NCBI GenBank assembly: GCA_016203205.1 | Contig: JACQNE010000032.1 | Location: 1-47,286, forward strand | Length of the DNA: 47,286 nucleotides | Direction: 5' to 3' | Source of the DNA: Candidatus Woesearchaeota archaeon | Lineage (GTDB): Archaea > Nanobdellota > Nanobdellia > Woesearchaeales > GW2011-AR9 | Shown: positions 18,945-29,070 of the stretch, one piece after another | Layout of the letters: every line of letters begins with the position of its first letter | Numbering within the stretch: the stretch's first letter is position 1 | The notes under the pieces: model-generated | Database searches by the model: none | Told to the model about the DNA's origin: nothing | What the model saw: the letters and a program-made list of their open reading frames with translations, nothing else | Program-made: the position numbers and the translations under genes

Positions 18945-20249
18945 TTACTTCCTCCCCACACCCACGTATTCAAATCCATCTTCTTTGACCATTTCCGGCT
19001 CATAGATATTTCGCCCATCAAAAACTATTTTATGCTTCATCGTCCTTCCTAATTCTGCAAAATTAACGTTCCGAAATTCATCCCATTCCGTTGCCAGAAT
19101 GACGGCAGAACTGCCGACTACAGATTCCGCAAGAGAAGAGGCATACTGAAGCGTTGTACCAAAGACATTCCGCACTTCCCCCTGGGCAACCGGATCGAAG
19201 ACAGATACTTCTGCTCCGTGTTCCAACAGCTCTTTGATCAAGACTAGAGCCGGCGATTCGCGAATATCACTCGTCTGCGGCTTGAATGAAGCCCCCCAGA
19301 TCGTAAAGCGATGGCCATGCAGTGCCAGTCCAAATCGATCTTTCACTTTCAGCAGCAACTTTTTTTTCTGGCGTTCATTGAGCAGATCAACTTCGCGTAA
19401 TAATGCCGCGTCGTAGCCTTTCTCTTTTGCCGTGTGGATTAAAGCACGTACATCTTTGGGAAAACAGCTTCCGCCGTAGCCGATACCGGGGTTGAGGAAA
19501 CGGGGATTGATCCGGTAATCGAGTCCCATCGCCTGAGTTACCATCTTTACGTCCGCGCCAACTCTCTCGCAGATATTAGCAAGCTCGTTGACAAAACTTA
19601 TTTTCGCCGCCAGAAAAGAATTATTGGCATATTTGATCATCTCTGCCGTCTCCCAATCTGTTTCCAGTATGGGAATATACGTGCGTGCCCTTCCGGTGTA
19701 AATACGCCGCAGGAGTGCGTATGCTTTCATCGTCTTGGCTCCGAACACGATCTTGTCCGGATGCGTAAAATCATGTACAGCTTTTCCTTCCGCCAAAAAC
19801 TCCGGATTGGAAGCGACCTCGACTTCTGAAGAGGGATTTGTTTCTTGAATCAAAGAAGCGCATTGCTGTGCTGTTCCCGGCGGCACTGTACTTTTGTTGA
19901 TCAACAGTTTATATCCTTGGGCAGTGCGGGCGACGGTTTGCGCCACGGCAAAGACGTGGCGGAGATCGGCAGAGCCGCTTTCCTGGCTGGGAGTACCCAC
20001 ACAATTGAAGATTGCCTCGGCGGATTGAATTGCACTTTGCGCATCTGCGGTAAAGAGAAGTCGCCCGCGGTTAACATTCTTGGCGACGAGTTCAACCAGT
20101 CCTGGCTCAAAGAAAGAGATTATGCCTTCCTGCAGCTGTTTGATTTTACGCTCATCGATATCGACGCAATGGACTTTATGGCCGAGATTAGCGAGGCAAG
20201 CACCAGTGACCAACCCGACGTATCCTGTTCCAAAAACAGCAATGTTCAT
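18945..20249 (-). CDS. UDP-glucose 6-dehydrogenase family protein
   Basis: MNIAVFGTGYVGLVTGACLANLGHKV; NPGIGYGGSCFPKDVRAL catalytic Cys motif. Confidence 0.93.
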   Translation of the reverse strand: MNIAVFGTGYVGLVTGACLANLGHKVHCVDIDERKIKQLQEGIISFFEPGLVELVAKNVNRGRLLFTADAQSAIQSAEAIFNCVGTPSQESGSADLRHVFAVAQTVARTAQGYKLLINKSTVPPGTAQQCASLIQETNPSSEVEVASNPEFLAEGKAVHDFTHPDKIVFGAKTMKAYALLRRIYTGRARTYIPILETDWETAEMIKYANNSFLAAKISFVNELANICERVGADVKMVTQAMGLDYRINPRFLNPGIGYGGSCFPKDVRALIHTAKEKGYDAALLREVDLLNERQKKKLLLKVKDRFGLALHGHRFTIWGASFKPQTSDIRESPALVLIKELLEHGAEVSVFDPVAQGEVRNVFGTTLQYASSLAESVVGSSAVILATEWDEFRNVNFAELGRTMKHKIVFDGRNIYEPEMVKEDGFEYVGVGRK

Positions 20250-20971
20250 TTGGTGAATGCTTCCTCCGCTGCGTTCAGCGATTCGATAGTTCCGATATCA
20301 AACCATCTTCCGGCGAGCAGCATCCCGTACACCGGCTGCCGTTCGGCGAGATAAGCAATGAAATCGCCGGCACGGTCCGCTTTGCCGACGGCAAGCGCCT
20401 CTCTAATCGACGGAAGATGGTCTTTTTTTAAAGCATAGATCAATGTTGAGACCATTGTTGAAGATGGTTGCTCTGGTTTCTCGATGAATGCGGTTATCTG
20501 AGACTGCTGATTGATGGAAGCAACACCAAGCGTTCGCGCTAAAGCTAATGATTGGACATCGTGGAGCATAATCGCTGAACCTTTCTGCTTGAAGAACGAA
20601 AGAAACTTCTCCAGATCATCTTCAAAAAGATTATCACCACCGATGACCAGAAGATCATCGTCAATCTTTTCCTGCTGGAGAACAAAATAGATGTCCCCAA
20701 TAGAACCAAGACGGTCTTCATTGCTCATTGTCCGGTCATTGATGACGTTGATGTTGGGAAAGTTATTCTTTTTTCCCCATTCCTGAAAATCCGGATAAAA
20801 TTTATTGTTGGTCACGATATAGATTGATGAAATATCTTTTAACCGCTGTACTTTCCCGAGGATATGATCCAAGATGGTTTTTCCCGCAATAGAGAGCAGA
20901 GGTTTGGCTTTATTTTCCGTCAGGATACCGAGGCGTGTGCCATAGCCGGCGGCAAGAATAATCGCGATCAT
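20246..20971 (-). CDS. Sugar-1-phosphate nucleotidyltransferase
   Basis: MIAIILAAGYGTRLG..KAKPLLSIAGKTILDH; start moved to 20971 given the TTTAAA at about 20996. Confidence 0.88.
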   Translation of the reverse strand: MIAIILAAGYGTRLGILTENKAKPLLSIAGKTILDHILGKVQRLKDISSIYIVTNNKFYPDFQEWGKKNNFPNINVINDRTMSNEDRLGSIGDIYFVLQQEKIDDDLLVIGGDNLFEDDLEKFLSFFKQKGSAIMLHDVQSLALARTLGVASINQQSQITAFIEKPEQPSSTMVSTLIYALKKDHLPSIREALAVGKADRAGDFIAYLAERQPVYGMLLAGRWFDIGTIESLNAAEEAFTK

Positions 20972-21204
20972 CTGTCTCCATGACAAGAAAAATGGTTTAA
21001 AAGTGTTGTGGAAGTGGGATAGTGAAAAGCAGGGATTTTAAAGGATATAGAGTTAGTCCAGTTGGTGAAAAAATTGCTTTTTCGCAAGATTTTTATAGTG
21101 AATTCACTCCCAACAACCTCTTGACCGGGTTCTCCGTGGTCATTGTCAAGGTACTGCCAATTGATCGGAAGTGCTCTTGCCTGTCTAAGAAGGAGGTGCA
21201 TCTA

Positions 21205-21306
21205 ATGGCCAAACCAATGAAGAAGAAAAAGCATCAGGAAGAAGAATCCAAAGATGATTTGGGTGATGAAGATGATGATTCCGATGCTGAAGATGACTGG
21301 AATTAG
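21205..21306 (+). CDS. Charged microprotein (33 aa)
   Basis: AAGAAGGAGGTG Shine-Dalgarno-like sequence 6 nt before ATG; MAKPMKKKKHQEEESKDDLGDEDDDSDAEDDWN. Confidence 0.6.
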   Translation: MAKPMKKKKHQEEESKDDLGDEDDDSDAEDDWN

Positions 21307-21443
21307 AAGATTCGGATAATTTTAACCAAATCACCTTTTTTTATTTTTTTATGTCCGATATGCTCTTGCCTGACAAAGTTTTCTTTTGGAGAGTCTGCAA
21401 GATTCAATGATTGATCTACAAACTTCTTTTGAGAGAATAGACT

Positions 21444-22139
21444 TCACGGCCGCATCCAGCGGACTTCATAATAAGTAACATCGTTCTCATCGTCAACAAC
21501 ACCCAGCAGCAGCCGCTTCTTGGTGGAGTGGGCCACCCGGTTCTTGGCACTGAACTCGTGCCAGGTGAAAACGCTGGCTTCGTGGACGGGATAGACAATC
21601 CATTTGGCATGATCCTCTCCCGGCTTGATGCCGCGGTCATAGACCCGGAAGTCAGCTCCGAACTTTAACGCGGTCTTGATGATATATCCGCGGTTGCGCA
21701 TATCTTTGAACACGCAATAGCGGATCCAGAAATTTGGCTCCACTTTCCGGGCTTTTCTGACATACGTTTCCAAGACAATTTCTTTTCCCGCTTCGCTCTT
21801 GATGATCAAACGGCTGCGCTCCAAAAGATAGAGCGCTTCCAGCAAAGAGAGTTCCACTTTGCCATTCTCGGTCAATGATCCGAAACGCGATTGATTATAT
21901 AGCTCCCGGGCTTCATCAGACGATTCCGTGATCACGCGTTCGCCGGCAAGGATGCTGAAAATAGGCTTTTTCTTTTCTTTCTTTTCTGTTTTCTTGCCTT
22001 CGGAGACTGTTTCTTCCGAAGGAATTGCCGCTAGTTTCTCTGTTGCGATCTCTTTTAGTTCTTCAGTTACGTCTTCTGCCGCAGTTTCCGCAATCTCTTC
22101 GAGGGCTGTTTCGGCAGATTTCTTAATTTTCTTGGCCAT
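21444..22139 (-). CDS. endA: tRNA-splicing endonuclease
   Basis: C-terminal KFGADFRVYDRGIKPGEDHAKWIVYPV...STKKRLLLGVVDDENDVTYYEV; charged N-terminal extension. Confidence 0.85.
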   Translation of the reverse strand: MAKKIKKSAETALEEIAETAAEDVTEELKEIATEKLAAIPSEETVSEGKKTEKKEKKKPIFSILAGERVITESSDEARELYNQSRFGSLTENGKVELSLLEALYLLERSRLIIKSEAGKEIVLETYVRKARKVEPNFWIRYCVFKDMRNRGYIIKTALKFGADFRVYDRGIKPGEDHAKWIVYPVHEASVFTWHEFSAKNRVAHSTKKRLLLGVVDDENDVTYYEVRWMRP

Positions 22140-22163
22140 AAGAGATGTTTGAGAAGGGAGTTT

Positions 22164-22805
22164 TTAAATGTTTGTGGATTCGGCAGCAGTACGCAAATAG
22201 CGCAGCGCTTTTTTCGGATCCTCTGCTTTCGTAATAAAACTGCCGGAAACGACGGCATCTGCTCCTGCTCTGACTGCATCGCCGATCGTTTCTGGCCTCA
22301 TCCCGCCGTCAACGATGACTTTGATCGTTGGCTGCAGCTGTTTGACCAAGGCAATTTTCCGTAACGGCGCCGGCAAGTACTTCGCACCATAGCTTCCGGG
22401 ATGGACGGTCAGGATCAGAACATGATCCAACAAAAAGAGATATTTCTTAATGGAGGCGACGTTCGTTTCCGGTTTCAGGGCCAGACCTACTTTCTTTTTC
22501 AGCGATTTGATCTGTGTGATCAGAGCAAGAATCTTCTGACCAGATAATGGTTCGGGATGGAAGATTATCGTCTCGACTTTGTTTCCGTTGTTTCTGATCC
22601 ACGACTCAGGGTCGCACACCATCAAGTGGGCATTATACTTAAAATTCTCGGATAATTTAAATGTAAACCAGCCGTATTGCTGAGGGACAAATTTTCCATC
22701 GCCGATATCAAGATGTAATGTCTTGGCAACACCCTTTAATTTTTTTAACGTAGCATCTAGTTCCCGCTGATCTTTGGCCATGACTGAGGGATAGATTTGA
22801 ATCAT
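22164..22805 (-). CDS. rpe: Ribulose-phosphate 3-epimerase family protein
   Basis: LHLDIGDGKFVP, HLMVCDPESWI, VIVDGGMRPETIGDAVRAGADAVVSGSFI. Confidence 0.85.
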   Translation of the reverse strand: MIQIYPSVMAKDQRELDATLKKLKGVAKTLHLDIGDGKFVPQQYGWFTFKLSENFKYNAHLMVCDPESWIRNNGNKVETIIFHPEPLSGQKILALITQIKSLKKKVGLALKPETNVASIKKYLFLLDHVLILTVHPGSYGAKYLPAPLRKIALVKQLQPTIKVIVDGGMRPETIGDAVRAGADAVVSGSFITKAEDPKKALRYLRTAAESTNI

Positions 22806-22910
22806 CGTACGTATCGTGAAAAGATGAGGAGCAGGGCGACAAAGAGGAACAGAAGTGTGGCTGTGACAATGATCGGCGGTTCTGGATCACATTTGTATCG
22901 TGGAGCCATG

Positions 22911-23405
22911 TTATCCCTGTTTTTTCTCCAGCAAGGCAATTTTTTGTATTCTCCGCTGATGACGTTCCGCGCCGGAAAAGGGCGTGTTCAGGAACGCCCG
23001 GATCATCTTCTTGGCTTTGGAAAAGGAAATGCCCGGCTGCGGCTTCAGCATCCCACCGCCGGCGAGGCAGAGGATATTGGCATCGTTGTGCTCGCGTGAA
23101 ACTTTCACCTGCGCCAGATCATGAGGATTGACCGCCCGCACCCCTCTCACTTTATTTGCAGCGATGCAGATCCCTTCTGCCGAACCGCAGGCAAGAAGAC
23201 CAAGCCCGTTGTTCTTCACTACTTTCCGCGCAACTTTCTCTGCGAAATCAGGATAATCATCATCGGAGTTATAGGCAGTATTACCACAATCATCGTAGGC
23301 GATCTTCTCCGTATCAAGCCAGGCTTTGATCTTCTCTTTAAGATCGAAACCGGCATGATCCGCGCCAATGTATATTTTTTTTGTTTTCTGTATCACATCA
23401 ACCAC
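22911..23405 (-). CDS. rpiB: Ribose 5-phosphate isomerase B (RpiB/LacAB family)
   Basis: IYIGADHAGFDLKEKIKAWL; GLLACGSAEGICIAANKVRGVRA. Confidence 0.92.
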   Translation of the reverse strand: MVDVIQKTKKIYIGADHAGFDLKEKIKAWLDTEKIAYDDCGNTAYNSDDDYPDFAEKVARKVVKNNGLGLLACGSAEGICIAANKVRGVRAVNPHDLAQVKVSREHNDANILCLAGGGMLKPQPGISFSKAKKMIRAFLNTPFSGAERHQRRIQKIALLEKKQG

Positions 23406-23781
23406 CTTTCTTTTTACGGAGTAAGATTATGATCAAGCCGTACGTCACGATCAGGAGCAGGGCATGAATGAGAGCAGAAAATAATGATTTTGAAACGAGA
23501 ACACCTGCTTGCACCAATAAAGCGCCAAACAGGGCGGAAGAAAAGATAGGGAGAAAGAGATACAATGGTGAGATCCCACTGATTTTTCTGAAAAAAGGGA
23601 CGGTTAGGATCGCTAACGCCGTCAGGCCGATCAGCGTCGCCCGCAACGGATTGACTGAAGGATAAACGTATTGATAGAGAGTATCAACCAGCAGATGGAG
23701 AGCGAACAGGATCAGAAGAATTTTGGCGTGCTGGTCAAAACCAGCCGGTAGGGCTGAGGCTGTTGTTGAATGTTTGCTCAT
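23398..23781 (-). CDS. Membrane protein of unknown function (127 aa)
   Basis: Several hydrophobic segments; 4-bp overlap with the aldolase gene. Confidence 0.65.
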   Translation of the reverse strand: MSKHSTTASALPAGFDQHAKILLILFALHLLVDTLYQYVYPSVNPLRATLIGLTALAILTVPFFRKISGISPLYLFLPIFSSALFGALLVQAGVLVSKSLFSALIHALLLIVTYGLIIILLRKKKGG

Positions 23782-24692
23782 CGTTTCCCCCCGCTGCCAA
23801 AGAGACGGATGCGTTGCTCAGCAATCTTTCGGATCATCTCCCGCGCCGGACCAAGAATGTGGCGGGGATCAAAATCACGCGGTGCTTGCTTCAGAGCGCG
23901 GCGCACGGCAGCATCAAAAGCGAGGCGTAGATCCGTATCCGTGTTGATCTTGGTGATCCCGTAGAAAATCGCTGTTTTGATCTGCGTGTCGGGAACGCCT
24001 TCCACGCCCCGGAGAGAAGCACCATAGCGTTCGGCGAGCCTGACCAATGGGCGTGGAACAGCAGAAGCGCCATGCAGGACTAACGGAATGGCCACTTTGT
24101 GACGGAGTTGTTGGAGAAGATCCTGACGCAGGACAGCTTTTCCAGCGAATTTGTACGCGCCATGGCTGGTGCCGACGGCGACGGCCAGAAAATCACAGCC
24201 GGTGCGTTCCACAAATTCTCTGGCTTTTTCCGGATCGGTATAATGAATGTTCCGGCTGGAGACGAGATCCTCCGCGCCGCCGATCGTGCCTAATTCCGCT
24301 TCTACGGAAATATTTTTGCGGTGGGCTAAGCGGACAACTTGCTTTGTTCTCAGGATATTCTTCTCAAAATGATCTTGTGATGCATCGATCATCACCGAAG
24401 AATAACCGAGGGCGATTGCTTTTTTTATCGTTTCCAGATTTTGACCGTGGTCTAAATGAAGAGCGATGGGAACTGAAGCCAATCGAGAAGCAGTCTGGGC
24501 AAGGCAATGCAGAAAATTCATCCCCGCGTAATTGATTGCACCTTCAGAAGTAGCCAGGATGATCGGAGATTTTAGTGTAACAGCAGCCTGGACAACGCCT
24601 TGCATGATCTCCATGTTATTGATATTAAAATGAGGAACAGCGTATTTCCCGCGCTGTGCTTTTTGTAGAAGAGTTTTTGTCGATGCAAACAT
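23778..24692 (-). CDS. Class II fructose-bisphosphate/tagatose-bisphosphate aldolase
   Basis: YAVPHFNINNMEIMQGVV; IALHLDHGQNLETIKKAI; SVEAELGTIGGAED; LVLHGASAV. Confidence 0.92.
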   Translation of the reverse strand: MFASTKTLLQKAQRGKYAVPHFNINNMEIMQGVVQAAVTLKSPIILATSEGAINYAGMNFLHCLAQTASRLASVPIALHLDHGQNLETIKKAIALGYSSVMIDASQDHFEKNILRTKQVVRLAHRKNISVEAELGTIGGAEDLVSSRNIHYTDPEKAREFVERTGCDFLAVAVGTSHGAYKFAGKAVLRQDLLQQLRHKVAIPLVLHGASAVPRPLVRLAERYGASLRGVEGVPDTQIKTAIFYGITKINTDTDLRLAFDAAVRRALKQAPRDFDPRHILGPAREMIRKIAEQRIRLFGSGGKR

Positions 24693-24749
24693 GAAAGGCC
24701 TCTTTTGAGGTCATAAAGGAGAAGATGTTTTTATAGATTGTGTTTGTTT

Positions 24750-24924
24750 GTACGTATTAAGTTAAGTCTGTGCGGGCCGGGTCAAGATGGCCTGCCGAGC
24801 GTTGGCTTTGAGCCAGAGAATCAGAGTCTCGCTCACCTCTGAGAATAGTTCTTCAGTTCAACTGCTCTCCACTTTCGAGCGAGACGAGGCAGGCCGACCC
24901 GCTCAAGCACAGACTTAATGTACA
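24750..24924 (+). repeat. Palindromic MITE-like element, family 1, copy D
   Basis: gtacgtattaagttaagtctgtgcgggc ... gctcaagcacagacttaatgtac. Confidence 0.87.
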
Positions 24925-24968
24925 TCCGAGAGATAGTTTTTTAAGTCAGCACTGAATCAGATAACTCA

Positions 24969-25469
24969 TTGAAAAAACAGAGCACTTTGTCTAAATCCAT
25001 CCTCATTGTCCTAGCCGTCACGTTGCTCCTCTTTACGATCGCGACAAGTCTTCAGATTTTAGACCAAAAATATCACCGGGAACATCTGGAAGAATTGACT
25101 TCTAAAAAAGTTATCAATGGATCAACATATTATGATTATGCTGACACTCCTTATACGACGCTGGCTGGTGTTTTTTCCAGCATTTACTTTTTGTTAGCAC
25201 CATTGATCGTGTTAATCGTCAGCGGGCGATTTCTGTCCAGAGAGAAAGAAAAAGCTGCTTACCGCCGGAGCTTATTGATCCCTTTGTCTTTCCTGGGCCT
25301 TACTTTGGTGTTACAGGCTTTTGTAACCTACTATTCCGAAGGCAGTTTCCGGACAGATTTAGCGGTGATCCAGATGGTCATCATGTTCACGTACGCACTC
25401 GTCGTTTTTCTGCTGGCATCTTTGATCAATGGCCTGATTTTCTATCTGAAGAAGAAACGACGATCTTGA
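24969..25469 (+). CDS. Membrane protein of unknown function (166 aa)
   Basis: Four hydrophobic segments, TTG start. Confidence 0.6.
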   Translation: MKKQSTLSKSILIVLAVTLLLFTIATSLQILDQKYHREHLEELTSKKVINGSTYYDYADTPYTTLAGVFSSIYFLLAPLIVLIVSGRFLSREKEKAAYRRSLLIPLSFLGLTLVLQAFVTYYSEGSFRTDLAVIQMVIMFTYALVVFLLASLINGLIFYLKKKRRS

Positions 25470-26415
25470 TTTTCTGCTTCTTGATTTCTGCCAACGCCTG
25501 CTTTTCTTTCAACAAGCCATTCTTCGTGCCAATACGCTGGATGACCGCAGAAGCATTGGCCTGCCCGAGCCGCAGACAATCTTCAAAACTCCACTTTTTG
25601 ATCAACCCGGCAAGCAAGCCTGAGGTAAAAGCATCACCGGCTCCGGCAGTATGCACGATCTTGACGCGGGGCGGGAGATAAGAGTAAATCTTATCCTGAT
25701 GAAGAGCAGAACAACGCCGTGCGCCATCGGTGATGACAACAATTTCTGGCCCTAAAGCGTGAAGCTGATGAAGAAGCCGGGAAGTATTGCCCGTTTTTGC
25801 GTGAAGCAGCGCCTGCGCTTCTTCTTTATTGAGGACCAGAACGGTCGTCGCGTGAAGAATCTGCCGAAGATAAGACTTGCCTTTTTGGGCGAGATAGAAC
25901 GAAGGGTTAAAGAGAAGTTTTATTTTTCTGGCTTTGGCATACGAGGCGATCATCTTGGCTGTCTGAAATGACTTTCCGAGCAAAGTAGCAAGATAAATCC
26001 AGCGCGGATGCGGATGCGTTGCAGAAAAGTCGGCGGGGATAAGATCCTGAGACGCGCCTTTTTGGACGAAGATCACCCGGTCGGAAGATCGCGGAGAGGA
26101 GATGATTGTTGCCGAATCGGTGGGATGGCGGCTGCGCCGATGGCCGAAATTTTTGACTTTATATTTTTTCATTTCGTGAATGATATACTCGGCATCGTGA
26201 TCCGAGCCCAGTTTAGTAAGCATCTTGACATTCAATCCCAGAAGTGACAAAGCCGCTGCAGAATTAGTCGCGCCGCCGCCGGAATGGATCTCCGTCGATT
26301 TCACCAGCAGTTTATCTCCCGGCCGGATTGATTGTAGCGGAACATCAATGGTCAAGAAGCGGTCTAGTGTTGCCGAACCGACGCAGAGCACATCGTATTT
26401 GAAAAGCATGGACAA
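25426..26415 (-). CDS. PfkB-family carbohydrate kinase
   Basis: IHSGGGATNSAAALSLLG; VHTAGAGDAFTSGLLAGLIKKWS. Confidence 0.92.
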   Translation of the reverse strand: MSMLFKYDVLCVGSATLDRFLTIDVPLQSIRPGDKLLVKSTEIHSGGGATNSAAALSLLGLNVKMLTKLGSDHDAEYIIHEMKKYKVKNFGHRRSRHPTDSATIISSPRSSDRVIFVQKGASQDLIPADFSATHPHPRWIYLATLLGKSFQTAKMIASYAKARKIKLLFNPSFYLAQKGKSYLRQILHATTVLVLNKEEAQALLHAKTGNTSRLLHQLHALGPEIVVITDGARRCSALHQDKIYSYLPPRVKIVHTAGAGDAFTSGLLAGLIKKWSFEDCLRLGQANASAVIQRIGTKNGLLKEKQALAEIKKQKIKIVVSSSDRKSGH

Positions 26416-26561
26416 TAACCTCTTTTTGTCTGGAGAAGGAAAGGATGTTTAAATAAGTTGTTGTGCGCAATATTTTCTCGCTTTTTCTGAATTGTAAACT
26501 AAAATCGCAATTTCCCCACCAGATCATACTATTTTTAAACACACCTAACTTACTTTTAAAT

Positions 26562-27452
26562 ATGTACTGGATAATATTCGCACTATTTGAACCATTTTTA
26601 CACGGTCTTGCAAATGTTATTGATAACCATTTCACCAACAATTTATTCAAAAAAACGACAACCCTTGTTTTTTTTGCTTCTTTCACAAATATCCTTTTTT
26701 TACCAATAATACTTTTACTGGACTTCCCATCACTGATAACACCTTCGCAAATTCCTTTCTTTATAATCTTAGGATTAACGGGAATTGGATATTTGTACCC
26801 TTATTACAAAGCGTTACAAAATGATGATACATCTGTTGTCGTTTCCCTTTTTTCTCTTGGTAAAATATTTGTCCCATTACTTGCTTTCCTTCTTGTAGGT
26901 GAAACTCTAGGGCTGCTACAATATCTTGGCTTTTTTGTTGTTATTCTAAGCGCAACATTACTGACACTAAATGGAAAACAAAAGTTCCTCCTGAACAATT
27001 CATTTTTCTGGATGATTTTGTGTACACTCATAATTTCTTTTGAAGTTGTAATCTACAAATACATCTTTAACATTATGAGCTGGGGAACTGGATTTACATG
27101 GGCAACTTTATTTTCGTTCCTGTTTGTGCTTCCACTGATTTTCATAAAATCAACAAGAAATAGTATTATTACCCAATTTAGGACATTCAAAGCTAATTTT
27201 AAACTTTTTGCCTTTGAAGAATTTTTAACTTTCAGTGGATCGGCAGCGTCGACATTTGCTATTTCATTGACATCAGTTACACTTGTAAGTGCAATCAGTT
27301 CTTTTCAGCCGGTCGTCGTTTTGCTGTATGCCCTTACGCTTGGACGCTTTTCCCCAAAATTCTTCAAAGAAGATATAACAACAAAAAACTTAATTAAAAA
27401 AATAATTTTGTTTGTAATAATGGTATTGGGCGTGATTATTATTCTTTCTTGA
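26562..27452 (+). CDS. EamA/DMT-family transporter
   Basis: About 10 TM segments; LGKIFVPLLAFLLVGETLGLLQYLGFFVVILSATLL. Start set to ATG 26562 with TTTTTAAA about 25 bp upstream. Confidence 0.8.
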   Translation: MYWIIFALFEPFLHGLANVIDNHFTNNLFKKTTTLVFFASFTNILFLPIILLLDFPSLITPSQIPFFIILGLTGIGYLYPYYKALQNDDTSVVVSLFSLGKIFVPLLAFLLVGETLGLLQYLGFFVVILSATLLTLNGKQKFLLNNSFFWMILCTLIISFEVVIYKYIFNIMSWGTGFTWATLFSFLFVLPLIFIKSTRNSIITQFRTFKANFKLFAFEEFLTFSGSAASTFAISLTSVTLVSAISSFQPVVVLLYALTLGRFSPKFFKEDITTKNLIKKIILFVIMVLGVIIILS

Positions 27453-27474
27453 GGGGAGAGTTAACCGGAAAATT

Positions 27475-28143
27475 TCAGAATCGAAAATAATCTTTCTCAG
27501 TCGTCGCGCGCGTAAGCCCGCCATGCATTGATGTCACCATCTCCAGATCTTTCGGGGTTAATCGTTCATTGCAGCTGGCAATAGTCAGATCTGTATCTGA
27601 AGGCACGCAAAGCTCTTGAAATTGCTGGTACATCTTTTCCAACCGCGTAACTTTGGCAGGTGTCTTTTCTAATTCCGCTTTCTTTTCAACAAGAGTGCGT
27701 TCTAATTCACTCACAGCAATGCCCAACAAAGCAACTCTTTTTCTCTGTGAATCGACGTATTGTGAGACCTTCGATGTAGGTTCAATGTAGTCAGCTGTAA
27801 CCGCTTCTAACGTGCTTGGCGCGGCGGGGTACTCAGCAACGGTCTGCACAGCGCATGGTTGTGTGTATCTTGCGCTGATTTCTTGTAGGCGTGGAGCGTA
27901 GCGATCACGCACTTGTTCTGGTTTTTGTATCCCAGAAGTTCTCCAACCATGAGCAGTATATTTTTCCCATTTTTTTTCTGCTTTGGCTACTTCACGGTTG
28001 CATTCAGCAAGAAGGGAATTATAACGCTCTTGAGGAGATGGTTCGGAAGGGGTTTCTGAAAGATCCTGATGGGGCACTGGTCGCGTAGTCTTCCGGTAAG
28101 ATCCTCCATTCCAGGTATTTGGTGTAAGTTTTCTTTTTCCCAT
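27475..28143 (-). CDS. Hypothetical protein with coiled-coil-like segment (about 222 aa)
   Basis: ORF; ATG at 28143 has TTTATAAA about 25 bp upstream. Confidence 0.6.
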   Translation of the reverse strand: MGKRKLTPNTWNGGSYRKTTRPVPHQDLSETPSEPSPQERYNSLLAECNREVAKAEKKWEKYTAHGWRTSGIQKPEQVRDRYAPRLQEISARYTQPCAVQTVAEYPAAPSTLEAVTADYIEPTSKVSQYVDSQRKRVALLGIAVSELERTLVEKKAELEKTPAKVTRLEKMYQQFQELCVPSDTDLTIASCNERLTPKDLEMVTSMHGGLTRATTEKDYFRF

Positions 28144-28195
28144 AATCACTTTTTAGTGAGTTAATTTATAAACTTTTTGGGGATTTTGGCTAAAC

Positions 28196-29047
28196 TCAAA
28201 GGTGGACGGCCTCGTTCCATCTCAATTCAGAAAAAGTATGATCTTTTGTAATCACAATCGTCGCATCTGCTTTGGTTTTCTCATAACAGAGATAGGTAAA
28301 TGGCAGGAAGAGATTGACAAAATGTGCTATCTCGGCGGCGGACATGCCCTGCCCGCGTGCTTTCTTCAATTCCCGTTCCTGCTGCTGGCGCCATTGAACA
28401 TGTAACGAAGCGGTTTGCGGACGGAGCATGACCAGGTAATCCAAAAATTTCCAGAGGGGACGATAACTGCGGATGAAATGCAGGACAACAGCAGAATGCT
28501 GAAGTGTTGGATCAATTTTGTTCAATGGGATCTTCTGTTTCGAACAGAGAAGTGCAAGCGCAGACGGTGTGGTATCGGGAATTCCGACACACCAGCCTTC
28601 AAACAGGACAAAGTCCTGTCTTTGTGAGATGATTGTCTTTAATGGGGAAATATCACCTTGGCCGTTGTCAACCGATTTATCAAAAATGGGGAGTTCAGTA
28701 CGCTGGCCATGTTTAAGTTCGGAAAGAACTGTTGTGAGAAGAGGGAGACGATGCGTGCCAGGAAGACCACGCGGAATCTGATAGAAAGGGTTCTGGGGAT
28801 ATTTCTGGTGCAATGCTTTCCTTTCTCTCAGCGAGAGATAGAAGTCATCGATGGAAAAAGAGACAACGCGGTAGCCCTTGTTTTGTAATTCTTTCTGAAG
28901 AACCTTGACCAGCGTCGTTTTTCCCGTTCCCTGGCCGCCCTGAATGCCGATGATCGTGGTTTGGTTCTTCTGGTACAGTTTTTCAAAGCGCGCGATGAGG
29001 GGGTGGATGATCTTTTTGTGTTCTTTGGGGGAAAAAGGGGAAGGCAT
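28196..29047 (-). CDS. P-loop kinase related to D-glycerate 3-kinase
   Basis: IIGIQGGQGTGKTTLVKVLQKEL; VVSFSIDDFYLSLRER; RGLPGTHRLPLL; FEGWCVGI. Confidence 0.85.
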   Translation of the reverse strand: MPSPFSPKEHKKIIHPLIARFEKLYQKNQTTIIGIQGGQGTGKTTLVKVLQKELQNKGYRVVSFSIDDFYLSLRERKALHQKYPQNPFYQIPRGLPGTHRLPLLTTVLSELKHGQRTELPIFDKSVDNGQGDISPLKTIISQRQDFVLFEGWCVGIPDTTPSALALLCSKQKIPLNKIDPTLQHSAVVLHFIRSYRPLWKFLDYLVMLRPQTASLHVQWRQQQERELKKARGQGMSAAEIAHFVNLFLPFTYLCYEKTKADATIVITKDHTFSELRWNEAVHL

Positions 29048-29070
29048 GGTGAAGAAGATTTTTTTTGTTC

